Shown here: positions 1 to 12,460 of the stretch, piece by piece
Layout: each line of letters begins with the position of its first letter
Position numbering within the stretch: the first letter of the stretch is position 1
From: Jacaranda mimosifolia
Lineage: Eukaryota > Streptophyta > Magnoliopsida > Lamiales > Bignoniaceae
Direction of reading: 5' to 3'
Assembly (NCBI GenBank): GCA_018894105.1
Contig: CM032128.1
Span: 19,511,001-19,575,000 of the forward strand
DNA length: 64,000 nt
Notes under the pieces: generated by a model
What the model was told of the DNA's origin: nothing
Databases searched by the model: none
Seen by the model: the letters and a program-made list of their open reading frames with translations, nothing else
Program-made: the position numbers and the translations under genes

Positions 1-1335
1 GCTTCAAAAAAACATCCCAAATCTATGTCTGACATATCTTCCTCATAAGACTTCGGATCATCATCCGATTGGCCCGTCTCATGAAGAAATTTGAACCTTT
101 TGGATTACTTCTTGATTTGGTCTGGCCTACATAGAGGTTGTGTACTAGGCTCTTGATGTTCACTTGTTTCCACTGCTTGTGGGATTTTTTGATCATTTTA
201 AACTTCATCAAGTTCAACAATAACATCATTTCTATCTAAAAAAAAATTCTTTTCTAAAAAGTGGGCATTAACACCTTTTGTTCCAAGGGATCATAGAAAT
301 AATAAGTCGTAGACTCTCTAGGGTATCTCACAAACTTGCACAAGGTAGATCTACTATCCAACTTATATCTTATTGTTCGTCTCACGTAAGCGGGAGATCC
401 CTGAACCTTGAGATATTGGTAAGATGGTGCTTTGCCAAACCACATCTCATGTGAAGTCTTTTAGATCGACTTTATGGGTAGTATATTTAGTAACCTCACC
501 ACCATAAATAAGGCGTATCCCTAAAAGGATATAGGAACATCGAAAAAACCATCATGGAACGTACCATGTCCAACAAGGTATGATTTATCCTTTTGGCTAC
601 TCTATTATGTTAGGATGTGCAAGATGGAGTCCATTGAGAGAGAATCCCATTCTCCTTTAGATAATACAAGAATTCGATGTTCAAGTATTATCCCTCTCGA
701 TCTGATTGAAGAGCTTTAATACTTAGCCCCAATTGCTTTTCTACTCCATTCCTATACTCTTTGAACTTTTCAAAGGCTTCGGACTTGTTCTGCATAAGAA
801 ACACATGTCTGAACCAACTAAAGTCATTGATGAAGGTGATGAAGTAGGAATAGCCTCCTCTCCCACTAACTTTAGTGGTCCACGAATGTTCGTATGGATC
901 AAATCTAAGAGACTTGTGGAGCACTTCGTTTGTCCTACAAAAGGAGCTTTGGTCATTTTTCCCTTTAAACAAGATTCACAAGTAGGAAGGTCCTCAATGG
1001 CACTAACGTTTAGTACTTTTAGAGCTTCTAACTTATTCATCCTATTCTTAGACATATGACCAAGTCTTGCATGCCAAAGAATGGCATCTTCTTGGATATA
1101 TAATTTTTTTTTACTTGATTGAATGTGCATTAGTTAAGGTTGAGAATCAAGTATGTAAAATCAATTTATTAATGCAAGCATTCCCTAAGTCTATCTTGAT
1201 GACGCCTTGGAAAGTGGCTGCAACTCTTGTTCCATTTCCTAAGTGGAGGATCATATCCCCTTCACAAAAACTCTTTTTTCTTTTCATCCCCTATAACGAA
1301 TTATAAAGGTGAGTACCGCATGCGGTATCAAATAC
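1..1335 (-). pseudogene. Copia element A: broken pol (protease tail, GAG-pre-integrase, integrase)
   Basis: Minus-strand Ty1/copia polyprotein remnant continuing out of the window on the left. Reading right to left there is a GAG-pre-integrase block with the hallmark WHARLGHMSKNRMNKLEALK (about 1090-1030), then an integrase zinc-finger C..C (CESCLKGKM) and the start of the integrase core, then the integrase C-terminal part (PSYQYLKVQGSPAYVR, about 420-370). Several frames are needed to follow it, so it is frameshifted. Compared with its sister copy B (8723-8867) about 145 bp is missing near 1174, which removes protease-distal sequence and breaks the frame. Family assignment is firm; it cannot encode a working protein. 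Confidence 0.85.
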
Positions 1336-2193
1336 TCATGTGGAAGAATTAGTCGTCATGTGCACTTTAATAAAGTACATACCCTTCTCAAGGGTTGCAA
1401 CGTAAGCTTTGCAATTTCTTTTCCAGTGCCCCTTTTCGCCATAGTGGAAACAACTAGCTTTGAATTTAACCTTCTTCTTAACTCTCCCGGAACTCTTCTT
1501 GGGTTGCTTCCTTTTAGAAGAATAACTTTTCTTCCTCTTACCTCCTTTTCTAGGACTCCCAGGGCCTTTCAACTTGGAGGAGGATGCAAGCATAAGAGGT
1601 TTTTCCTTTTTTATAGTTGCCTCTGTGGTCACTAGCATATTGATCAATTCGTTAATCGTAACCTCTTGCTTCGACATATTGAAGTTCATAACGAATTGAT
1701 CATATGGTGATGGTAATGACTGTTTGATCAAATCTACGTAAAGGTCGTTGTCCATGACCACATCTAACTGTCCAAGCTTCTTGATGAATTCTATCATCTT
1801 GAGGTCGTGATCATGAATATTGGACCCTTCACTCATCCTTACCCTAAAGAGCTCTTTAGACAAAGCAAATCTTCCATGTCTACTTTGTACGCCATACAAC
1901 TTTTGCCAATGCACATAGATCTCGCGAGCATACTTCATGAGTCTTTTGGAGCTCATCAAACACGGATGCCATCTGACACACCTCACTTGTAGAACATCAT
2001 CTATAAATTTTGTGAACATTTCGCATTGTGCGTCGGCGGCGTCGTCACCAAGTGTGCCCACAGGACTTTAATCAAGGACGTAATTCCGCTTTTCAAAGTC
2101 AAGAACAATTTTAAGGTTTCTTAACCAATCTTGAAAGTTCGGCCTGGTTAGTTTATTGGTTTCCAAAATGCTTGTGAGCGGATTTTTAGCCAT
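1336..2193 (-). pseudogene. Copia element A: gag remnant
   Basis: Gag of a Ty1/copia element. The start ATG is at 2193 on the minus strand and gives MAKNPLTSILETNKLTRPNF, a typical copia gag N-terminus. An in-frame TAA follows about 41 codons later, after which the frame stays open from about 2061 to 1336. Near the C-terminus there is a basic stretch and a CCHC zinc knuckle read as CFHYGEKGHWKRNC; the second cysteine is tyrosine, which should abolish zinc binding. It is followed by the protease-proximal sequence that recurs in element B at about 9100. Gag would have packaged the element RNA; this copy is dead because of the stop and the knuckle change. Confidence 0.85.
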
Positions 2194-4124
2194 TTTTTTT
2201 TAAGATTTCCAAAATCTACAGGAGGCGAAAAAAGAGTATAAGCATGTGATTAAATTTGATATTAAAAACATGCTCATGGTCTTTCAAGCATGTTTTCCTC
2301 TACTATTTTATCAAATTCTTCACCTTCTAGAAGAATTTGAGAAATCATATTTCCTATTGAGAATCAAGTTCCTGAGGACTTGTAAGTGGACCCCCGCTTT
2401 GAGTGTCATCCACAAACAATTGAAAGGTAAGCAACACTTGCTAATTGCATCTCATGCAATTTTTGATATATATTGCCTCACGTTTCATATAGACACCTTG
2501 CTTCGAGTGCATCTATATTACTAAGTGTTAAGTCATACCAATCGAACTTTGATTCGAGACGGCTCCATGTCATCCCCCGCTTCGAGTGCCAATGCATGGA
2601 GGTTCTCAAATCAAAGGTGCATCATATGCAAAGTCTATGCTCACAGCTCTCCTCCTAAGTATGACCCCCGCTTCAATTGCCATCACACAAATTCGGCAGC
2701 ATCATCATGGCGTATACTATTGGTAGAAGGCTTGGATTAATTAAAACTCTTTTAATTTGTATCCATTTTTGACTTAATATTGGAAAAGCACTTAGACATT
2801 CTAAGTGGAGGGTTTTTGCTTGCAAAGATCTCATCATTTTATCTTCTTATTTAGGTTTTCTATATCCTAAACATGTATCTCATACATTAATAGAATATGA
2901 AAAGCATAAATAAGTAAATGCGCCTAGCATGCTCCTAGGGTGGGATGACCATGAGTCTAACCAAGTGGTGCACTTAGAGCCATTGGTGCACCATCTAGTT
3001 GATTTTAGATGGGTTGATTAAATCTAGCTATTACATAATTGTATCCCATACATTCATGGGCCATCAAAAGTCTCTATGCCTCCATTGGCCTCCATTGCTC
3101 CATATAACATTTACATGAATAGGAAATCCTCACTCCTAGTTATTTTACTCTCATAACATTTACAAGGTAGAAATTAAAAGGTATGCAAGCCTCAATTTAA
3201 TACAACTCATTTCAACAACTTGAAACAATTAAAATCAATATTAAAGGCTCATGATCATCCCCATTCATTCATCATCTATTCAACAACTAAATGAACAATA
3301 AATAAATCTAGAATTAACAATTAAATGCTTATCTCATAAACAAATAATTGAACAAGCATAACATTTATGCCATTATTGGAAGATAAACTTTAACCAATTT
3401 TCAAAGGTATTCAAAAATATCAAACATAATTTTGAGAACTTGCACAACGTTTGTGCATCTATTATGTGTGGTGCAAAAGCATCTCAAGCACAAAAGAAGT
3501 TGGAAAATATACTCAAAACTCACCAAAACCACAAAATAGGGACTATCGCCCAGCCTGAGCAGGCCACACGCACAGCGTGCACGTAGCGCCCGACTACTGC
3601 TCGGCAGACCCTGTTTTGGGGCTTCAAAATGAATTAAGTTGTTTTCCACTCAACTTTCATGCGACAATAGTTTTAGAACATGTTCCTAACACTTAAACAC
3701 ACATTTTAGATGAATTTTTAGATTTAAAACCTCTATTAAAAATGGAAATTCAAGTGCTCAATCATGCCTTCAAAATTTAGAAAAAGCTAGAATCATATTC
3801 TTCAAAATCTCCAATACAACTCCAATCAAATTGGATCTAAAATGACCAAAAATCTTTTGATCAAACATCAACATGCTATATCACCATATAACATCAATAA
3901 ATGCCAAATCAACATTTAACGTTTATCACTATGAATTCAAACATACTAAAATATGAATCAACACTTATATAACACAATAGCATGCTATCAATTCATCAAG
4001 AAATAGAGCCACAAGCATTATCAACCAAACACTTCAATCCATCACTTGGATCGAGTATTTTGTGATATTGATTAACTCATCACATGAATAAATCAAACAA
4101 TAATCCAAAACATAGCATGAAAAA
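2194..4124 (-). other. Long untranslated leader of copia element A
   Basis: This lies between the gag start and the primer-binding site. It is AT-rich with no convincing coding sequence; small open frames here have no recognisable domain. A motif close to CCCCGCTTCGAGTGCCAT recurs in degenerate form at about 2393, 2498, 2574 and 2664, roughly every 75-105 bp, suggesting a decayed tandem repeat. A short GC-rich patch lies at about 3550-3620. At 1.9 kb the leader is long for a copia element, so part of it may be later inserted DNA. Confidence 0.5.
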
Positions 4125-4137
4125 GCCTCTGATACCA
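4125..4137 (-). promoter_or_regulatory. Primer-binding site (initiator Met tRNA) of element A
   Basis: On the minus strand the sequence reads TGGTATCAGAGGC, one base from the classic plant copia primer site complementary to the 3' end of initiator tRNA-Met. It lies directly beside the inner end of the LTR and on the gag side, which fixes element A's orientation as minus. Confidence 0.8.
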
Positions 4138-4138
4138 C

Positions 4139-6033
4139 TTCAAGGCAAAAGTAGCGTTAGGATCCATAAATCTAAACTGCATAAGCTTGAAAGTATCTAA
4201 GCTACTCAAGCTAGCTACCAAGGATCTAATCATGTCATAGATCTAGATTAGGATGAAGAATTACCTCTTGTAGCTAAAAAATAAGGAGAAGATCAACTGT
4301 CTGGAATGGAAACGTTAGACCTAGCTATACTGCTCCAAAATTCCCCAAATTAAATATGCAATAACTCACACAAAGGGGAAGCTACTATGAAAAATTGGAG
4401 CCAATAAGCCTTCTGGATCGCTTCAAAAAAATTCTCCAATCGGAAGCTGCTGCAGGTTGATCTCCAAATCCAAGCAAGTCAAGTGCCTTGCCTCTATTGA
4501 TATGATCCACACACCAAACAATCTTCTAATTTTCCCTCACTAGAAACTGGAGTTATAGAGGAGAAAATGAGGTAGAGGAGGCTGATTTTCAGGCTGGGAT
4601 GAAGAAGAAATGCAAACTTCAACTCATGATGCAATGCATAGAGAGAGAGATTTTGAAGGGAATGCAAGAATTTAATTCTCACACTTTCAGCAATGCTTAT
4701 TCGAATTTTGCAAGCACTGTATATCTATATATAGAGGGTGGAAGGTGTGAAGCTAGTTGGCATCACACATTCCTCAAGGTGACTGCCCAAGTGGCATGCC
4801 AAGTTGGCAAAATTCAAATTCAAGTCTTACTTGAATTTCAAGTGGATTTCAATTTCATTTAGAATCTAATTCCAAATTAATTAAGATGCTAATTTAGATG
4901 AAATTGCTCTACCAATTTTGGAAGCTATTTAGCTTATGTGTGTGACCCAATAGGTTCTACCATTTACTGGACATGGGCTCACAACTCTTTGTGACTTTTG
5001 AATATCTTATATTCATTTTAGTTTAAAACTCCTTTTAAAATAATTGATTCAATTTAATTAATCTCATTAAATGAAGAGTACACAATCTCCATGGTCGATG
5101 TCGAACATCAAGCCCATGGAGCCCAACTAATTAGTTGAAATGAATATTATGGAGAACCATCACAGCTCTACGCGTACCATGCAAATACAGTCCTTTCGTC
5201 TCCTATCTCCCGAAAGAGGCCTAGGGGCAAGATATTTTCTGGCTCCCTAATAGCTTCAATTCTAGGTTTCTATTCTCAATGTTTGATTTCCTCGTCTGAC
5301 CTCACCTTTTAGAAAACTCCTTTTCCAAATTGTGACACCACCTTGCGCAAGGATTTCCTAGAATCGACCATTATAGAACACATAGGAGATACACTCGCCC
5401 TTCACAATAGTGAGGAGTCGGATTCCATCTTAGATCTCGCAAACCTCCGTGCCAAGTAGCTCATACCCAATCTCAACTTGAAAGACCCGCTAAGTGGTTA
5501 AAGAAGAATCAAAGCATGAGGACTGGACATAAGGTTTCCATGGATCCTCAGTCAAAGGACTAATAATATGCACTAGCGTAAGGGGAAAAATTGACCACTA
5601 CTGACTTGCCACTATGGCTATCTAGTGAATTCTTTGGAGGGTCTTCAGTGCCTTGTTCTCTAACAAGCACCTACTAACGTGCACCCGTATCTCATACATA
5701 TTGCTCATGGAATGGAACAATATCCAACTCTTGGATTTATACATCGTTAGTGCAGGTCTATCCGGATCTTAGATACCCCATCTCATAAAATCCTATGACT
5801 TGGAAGATTTAATATCACGACCATGTATGACTTATTCCATGATCACCACCCAGTGAACTGACCAAGTCTTGTAGTCATGTGTAATCTAAGGACTTCATCT
5901 AAATGCAAGTAAAGTAATATAAAACATAAGATGAAGGTGGCCATATAAATAATATTGTCCAATCAAGATTGTCTTACAAGGAAATAGCTTTTACAAGGCC
6001 AATATAATTGGCTTATCAGACACTATTCCAACA
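4139..6033 (-). repeat. Shared LTR of copia elements A (5') and B (3')
   Basis: The right edge starts TGTTGGAATAGTG on the minus strand, immediately after a polypurine tract (AAGTGGGAGA, about 6034-6046) that ends element B. The left edge abuts the primer site of element A; its exact end is approximate because no clear terminal CA is seen. The right 1.13 kb (about 4905-6033) is repeated at 9229-10357 with scattered substitutions, proving it is an LTR. The remaining 0.77 kb has no second copy in the window. One LTR thus serves as the 3' end of B and the 5' end of A. Confidence 0.75.
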
Positions 6034-9000
6034 ATCTCCCACTTGCCCATATTCTCAAGATGTTCTTCAAAGACCTTTTATGCTAAGGGCTTAGTTTGTG
6101 GATCTGCTATATTCTCTTTCAAGGCAACTCTCTCAACTCGGATGTCACCTTCGTCAATGATCTCCTGGATCAAATGATATTACCTCAAAATGTGCTTGGA
6201 TTTTTGATGAGATCTTAGCTCTTTAGCTTGACCTACCGTCCCGGTGTTGTCACAAAAGACAACAACTGGCTCAGCAATGCTAGGCACTATATTCAACTCT
6301 TGAATGAAAATTTTCATCTAAACACCTTCCTTTGAAGCTTTGGAAGCCGCAATATATTCTGCTTTAGTGGTGGAATCAGCCATGGTATCTTGTTTGGAAC
6401 TCTTCCAACTCACCACTCCGCCATTGAGGCAAAATATAAATCCAGACGTGGATTTGAGTTCATCTACATCGGATTGGAAACTCTAATCTGAAAACCCCTC
6501 TGGTTTCAATTCTCTATTGTCGTATACCAAAAATAAGTGCTTAGTCCTTCTCAAGTACTTAAGGATTGCTTTTACAACTATCTAGTGACTCTTACCGGGA
6601 TTGGATTGGAACCTACTCGTAACACTTAGCGAGTGTGCCACATTTAGCCTTGTACATTGAACTGCATACATTATGCTACCGATAGCAGAGGCATAAGGTA
6701 TGTGAGACTTCCTTCGTTTCTCTTCCTCGGTCTTAGGGGCTATAGACTTTGAGAGATAAATGCTATGTCCCATGGAAAGAAATTCCTTCTTGGATTCTCC
6801 TATACTAAACCTCTTTAGTATCTTGTCATTGTACGGGGTTTGGGACAGCCCCAGCATCATCTTAGATCTATCTCTATAGGTACGTATTCCCAATACGTAA
6901 GACGCTTCTCCGAAATCCTTCATTGAGAATTGTGTAGATGACCATACTTTAGTACACTCTAATATTCCTACCTCATTCCCAATGAGAACGATGTCATCGA
7001 CATAGAGCACAATAAATTGTACTAAACTCCCAGTAACCTTCTTGTATACACATGGTTCACACACATTTTTGACAAAGCCAAATGATTTAACTATTTTGTC
7101 AAAACGTATATTCCAACTTCGGGATGCTTGTTTGAGTCCATAAATAGATCTCCAGAGTTTGCAAACCTTTTGCTCACTCCCCTTGGATGTAAAACCTTGT
7201 GGTTGCTCCATATAGATTTCTTCTTCAACGTCACTATTGTGGAAAGCGGTTTTCACATCTATTTGTCATATCTCATCGTCATAATATGCGACTATGGCAA
7301 GTAAAATCTAAATGGACTTAGGCATAGTGATCGGTGAAAAGGTTTTCTCAAAATCAATACTGGGTCTTTCAGTGTAACCCTTTTCCACTAGTCGCGCCTT
7401 AAAAGTCACCACTTTTCCATCTACTCCAAGCTTTCGCTTATAGATCTACTTGCAATAAACAGGATCTATTCCCTTTGGTAGATATACCAAAGTTCATACT
7501 TTCTTTGAGTACATGGAGTCTATTTCGGATCTCATGGCTTCAAGCCGACATCCCGGATTTGTGTCCAGCATAGCTTCCTCATAGGTCTTCGAATCATCAA
7601 CCAATTGGGTCATCTCATGAAGAAATCCGAACCTTTCAGGTTGCTTCTTGATTCGGTTAGGCCTACATAGAGGTTGTGTACTAGGCTCTTGTTGCTTGCT
7701 TGTTTCCACTGCTTATAGGATTTCTTGATCATTTTGAACTTCATCAAATTCAACAATAATGCCATTTCTATCCAATAGAAATTCCTTTTCCAAGAAATGG
7801 GCGTTCCTTGAAATAAACACCTTTTTGTTCCGAGGGATTGTAGAAATGATAACCCGTAGAATCTCTAGGGTATTCCACAAACTTGCACAAGGTGGATCTA
7901 CTATTGAACTTATCTCCTACTATTCATCTCACGTAAGCAGGAGATCCCCAAACCTTGAGATATTGGTAAGAGGGCGCTTTGCAAAACCATATCTCACGTG
8001 GAGTCTTTGAGACTGCTTTTATGGGTAGTATATTTAGTAACCTCACCGCTGTAAGTAAGGCGTATCCCCAAAAGGATATAGGCACATTGGAAAAGCTCAT
8101 CATGGAATGTACCATGTCCAACAAGGTACAGTTTCTCCTTTCGGCTACTCCATTGTGTTGGGTGTGCCGGGTGGAGTCCATTGAGAAAGAATCTCATTCT
8201 CTTTTAGATAATCCAAGAATTCGTTGTTCAAGTATTCTCTCCCTCGATCTGATCGAAGAGCTTTAATACTTAGCCCCAATTGCTTTTTTATTTCATTCCA
8301 ATACTCTTCAAACTTTTCAAAGGCTTCGGACTTGTTCTTCATAAGAAACTCGTGTCCGACCCAACTAAAGTCATCGGTGAAAGTGATGAAGTAAGAATAG
8401 CTTCCTCTCCCACTAACTCTTAGTGGTCCACAAATGTCTGTATGGATGAAATCTAAGAGACTTGTGGAGCGCTCCGTTTGTCCTATAAAAGGAACTTTGG
8501 TCATTTTTTCCTTTAAACAAGATTCACAAGCAGGAAGGTCCTCAATGCCACTAATGTTTAGTACTTTGAGAGCTTCTAACTTATTTATCCTATTCTTAGA
8601 CATATGACCAAGTCTTGCATGCCAAAGAATGGCATTTTCTTCGATATATAATTTTCTCTTACTTAATTGAATGTGCGTTAGTGAAGGTTGAGAATCAAGT
8701 ATGTACAATCCATTTATTAATGTACCTTGAGCAATCAAAGAACCATTCTTTAATGCTATCAATTTCCCATTCGATATAGAAAAATCAAATCCTTCATTAT
8801 CTAGAACGGGAATTGAAATAATGTTCATAACAAGGTAGAGTACGTAATAAACTGGATCAAGTACATTGCAAGCATTCCCCAAGTCTAACTTGATGACGCC
8901 TTGGAAAGTAGCCGCAACTCTTGCTCCATTTCCTAAGTAGAGGATCATATCCCATTCACGAAAACTATTTCTTCCTGTCATCCCCTGTAATAAATTACAA

Positions 9001-9219
9001 AGGTGAGAACCGCGTGCGGTATCAAATAACCATGTGGAAGAATTAGTCGTCATTTGCACTTTAATAAAGTACATACCTTTCTCAAGGGGCAAGCTTTGCA
9101 ATTTCTTTTCCAATGCCCCTTTTCACCATAGTGGAAACAACTAGCTTCGATTTTAACCTTCTTCTTAACTCTCATGAAACTTTTCTCGGTTTGCTTCCCT
9201 TTTGAGGAAGAACTCTAAC
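6034..9219 (-). pseudogene. Copia element B: broken pol (protease, integrase, RT, RNase H)
   Basis: Minus-strand copia pol. In order from the right: gag tail with zinc-knuckle fragment (about 9150-9110); protease motif read as WLFDTARGSH, where the usual D-T-G is D-T-A; GAG-pre-integrase WHARLGHMSKNR; integrase with its first Asp (HTDICGP), second Asp (RSDRGREY) and Glu (GVAERRN) retained, but in two frames near 8150; a gap with stops at 7494-8010; reverse transcriptase (7256-6582) with the YVDD active site intact and YGLKQASRSW; then RNase H (about 6580-6060) interrupted by stops. It ends at the polypurine tract. It is the better-preserved sister of A, yet frameshifts and the protease change make it non-functional. 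Confidence 0.88.
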
Positions 9220-9228
9220 ACCTAGAAA

Positions 9229-10357
9229 ATTGCTCTACCAATTTTGGAAGCAATTTGACTTATGTTGTGACCTAATAGGTTCTACCATTCATTGGACATG
9301 GGCTCACAACTCTTTGTGACTTTTGAATATCGTATATTCATTTTAGTTTAAAACTTCTTTTAAACTAATTGACTCAATTCAATTAATTTCATTAATTGAA
9401 GAATACTCAATCTCCATGGTCGATGTCCAACCTCAAGCCCATGGAACCCAACCAATTGGCTGAAATGAATATTCTGGAAAACCATCATAGCTAAACGCGT
9501 ACCATGCAAATACGGTCCTTCCATCTCCTATATCCCAAAATAGGCCTAAGGCAAGATATTTGCCGGCTCCCTAATAGCTTCAATATTAGATTTCTATTCT
9601 CAATGTTTGATTCCTTTGTGTGATCTCACCTTTTGGAAAACTTCTTTTCCAAATTGTGACACCACCTTGCGCAATGATTTCTTGGAATCGATCATTATAT
9701 AACACATTGGAGATGCACTCGCCCTTCACAAAAGTGAGGAGTTGGATTCCATCTTAGATGTCACAAACCTCCATGCCAAGTAGCTCATACCCAATCTCAA
9801 CTTGAAAGACCTGCTAAGTGGTCAAGTAAGAGTGAAAGCATGAGGACCAGACACAAGGTTACTATGGACCTCAAGTCAAAAGACTAATAATATGCACTAG
9901 CGTAAGCAGAAGAATTGACCACTACCGACTTGCCACTATGGCTATCTAGTGGATTCTCCAGAGGATCTTCAGTACCTTGTTCTCTAACAAGCACCCACTA
10001 ACATGTACCTGTATCTCATATAGATTGCTCATGGAATGGAGCAATATCCAACTCTTTGATTTATACATCGTTAGTTCAAGTCAATCTGAATCTTCGATAC
10101 CTCGTCTCATAAGATCCTATGACTTGAAAGATTTAAGATCACAACCATGTAAAACTTATTCCATGATCACCACCCAGTGAACTGACCAAGTCCTATAGTC
10201 ATGTGTGATCTAAAGGCTTCATCCAAATGCAAGTGAAGTAATATAAAGCATAAGATGAAAGTGGCCATATAAAGAATATCATTCAATCAAAAATGTTTTA
10301 CAAGGAAATAGCTTTTACAAGGCCAATCTAATTGGCTTGCCAGGCACTATTTCAACA
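9229..10357 (-). repeat. Truncated 5' LTR of copia element B
   Basis: This is about 1.13 kb of close similarity to 4905-6033. The outer end at 10357 begins TGTTGAAATAGTG on the minus strand. The inner end is cut at about 9229 and joins directly to mid-gag sequence, so U5, primer site, leader and most of gag of element B are missing. The junction spans about 10 bp of unassigned sequence (9220-9228). Confidence 0.8.
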
Positions 10358-11430
10358 ACTTTATCTAGACACTCCTACACTCGAAGGTATTGGTAGGAAG
10401 GTGGACGATCTTTCCCTAGTTCATATGGTGTTTTCTCTAGTTTCTTGTGCAGCAACTTATTGAGTATGTGGTTTGCAGGTAACATTGTCTCTCCCTACAT
10501 GTGTTGAGGTGCTCCTATATTTATTAACAAAGCATTTATCATTTCTTCCAATGTTCTATTTTTACGGCCCCCAATGCCATTCGATTAAGGTGCATATAAA
10601 GCTATCACTTCATGGATTATTCCATATTCCACACAAAACTCTTCAAATGGATAAACATATTCCCCTCCTCTGTTACTTCAAAACGTTTTTATTTTGTTCC
10701 CAAGTTGATTCCCAACCTCATTTTTATATTGTTTAAATATTTTCAAAGACTCATCTTTACTTGAAAGTAATTAAAGATAGCAATACCTAGTGCAATCATC
10801 AATAAAAGTTATAAAATATTTCTTTCCACCTCTAGATTGCACCATTTTTAAATCACATATATCAATATGAATTAAATCTAATGGTTTAGTGCTTCTCTCA
10901 ATTGACTTAAAAGGAATTTTGGTCATTTTTGCCTCAATGTAAATTTCACATATTGATTTTAAGTCAAGATTTAATTTTGGTAATAGGCCAAAGTTTACAA
11001 GTTTAGAGATTGACTAGTAATTAATATGTCCTAATCTATGATGCCATAAATTAGACGACTCAAGCAAGTAGGAAGAATTTATTTTATTATTAGAATCAAC
11101 ACTTGGTCCATTTTTTGGTATGATGGTCATTACATTCATCTTAAAAAGACCATCACACAAATAACCTTTACTGACAAGTATTCCATTTTTACTAAGTACA
11201 AACTTATCAGACTCAAAGATTATTTTAAATCTATTCCTACTTAACATTTACCCTAATACTAAATTCTTTCTAATCTCCAGCACGTGAAGCACTCAACTCT
11301 TTTTCAAAGGTCATTTTCAATATTACCTTGCCAACTCCATGCACCTTGGAGCTTGAGGAATTTTCCATGTACAAATTTTCATCCTCAACCACCTTATAGG
11401 TTGTAAACATATTTCTTTCAGCACGCACAT
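10358..11430 (-). pseudogene. Copia element C: truncated pol (GAG-pre-integrase, integrase)
   Basis: This is a different copia lineage from A and B. It has a GAG-pre-integrase block ending SSNLWHHRLGHINY (11014-11247) and integrase sequence running left to the integrase C-terminal motif SYQYLRV, followed by a TAG where tryptophan is expected (about 10385). The frame is lost several times. It stops exactly at the outer end of element B's LTR (10357), as expected if the A/B array inserted into C; the rest of C would lie beyond the left edge of the window. Confidence 0.75.
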
Positions 11431-11980
11431 GTCAAGTGGCCCTCGTGTCCACCCACCATTGATTAGGATTTTTAGCTAAGCTTACCTCTGAAACAATTAT
11501 GGACAAATTCATGTCTCCTACCTCATTGGTTAGTTTGTCCACCTCAATGATATTAGTGTGGGCAGAATTTCTTTTTTTTTGAAGTTCTAGCATACTGATG
11601 GTATCAACAATCTTTGTCTCGATGGCTTGGTTTGCCACAAATATGGCAAGCTCCTTCGAACTTCTTATTTTTGTTGCTTTCTTAGCTAGAAGCATCTCTT
11701 TTGCACTTTTTATTAAACATAACTTGCTCCACTACATTAGTTTTGATTTCTTAGTTGCCACCCATTTTTTTCTTGGAAACCTCTCGTCTTACCCTATACT
11801 TAATCTCATAATAAGATCCTCAAGATTCACCTTCTCATGCCCATTGAATTTTACGGGCCTCTCAGCTTGTCTCACCATAATAAGTGCAAGAACAACTAGA
11901 GTGGTCCAAACTCCACTACCAACGCCACTAACATTGGACTCAATATTCGCAACATTCGTTGCCTCATTATTTGATGCCAT
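11431..11980 (-). pseudogene. Copia element C: gag and protease start
   Basis: Minus-strand gag beginning at the ATG at 11980 (MASNNEATNVANIE) and containing AERPVKFNGHEK, a common copia gag motif. It is much shorter than a normal gag, and the zinc knuckle is absent, so internal deletions are inferred. The protease region reads WWVDTRAT followed by a stop, where the family has D-[ST]-G-A-T and then an arginine codon: both differences are single transitions. Non-functional. Confidence 0.75.
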
Positions 11981-12140
11981 TATGAAGTTCTAGAATTAAC
12001 AAAAATAAATTTACCACAAGAAATTAACCTAGAACATAACAAATACCAAATCTATTTTTCAAATCAAATAGCAAATAAAATAGAGTAATATGATGAACAG
12101 ATAGTGCAACCTGCATAGCTTTAGGTTAAGCTTTGCTTTT

Positions 12141-12157
12141 AATGGCTCTTATATCTT
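12141..12157 (-). promoter_or_regulatory. Degraded primer-binding site of element C (candidate)
   Basis: On the minus strand AAGATATAAGAGCCATT matches the usual TGGTATCAGAGCCATT at most positions and lies about 160 bp upstream of the gag start of C, the expected place. The LTR that should follow to the right has no second copy in the window, so it cannot be delimited. Confidence 0.4.
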
Positions 12158-12364
12158 AATACATCAAGTGGGGCTGCAGCAAGAATCCCTTAATGAGAAG
12201 CCATCTATATGGGTATGGACTGGGCCTGTTCTATGAGAATTGTATGGCAGAATTCTCAAAGAGTACTCATGAATCCCAAGAATTGCTCAGGGCTGAAATG
12301 AAAACAATTTTAAAAACTTAAACCGATTATTGGGCAGAGTTGTGTGAAGTGCTATTGTCTTGGT

Positions 12365-12460
12365 GTATACAAAAAGCTGAATAGTTAAGACATCACATTC
12401 ACTAGTTGGTGGGCATATCCAATAGTTCTCACTAGGGAAGGTTCAAAGCCACAAGCTACC
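12365..12460 (+). repeat. Possible tRNA-derived SINE head
   Basis: A box-A-like AGCTGAATAGTTAAGA (12375-12390) is followed 50 bp later by a box-B-like GGTTCAAAGCC (12440-12450), with sequence between them resembling plant SINE heads. No poly-A tail or target duplication was identified, so this is tentative. Confidence 0.3.

Noticed and set aside
733..1635. Plus-strand open frames at 733-1059, 1067-1306 and 1309-1635
   Set aside because: They are the antisense of copia pol and gag on the minus strand, whose motifs are clear.
3401..3649. 82-codon minus-strand open frame in the leader of element A
   Set aside because: Cysteine/leucine-rich but no domain, and in a non-coding leader.
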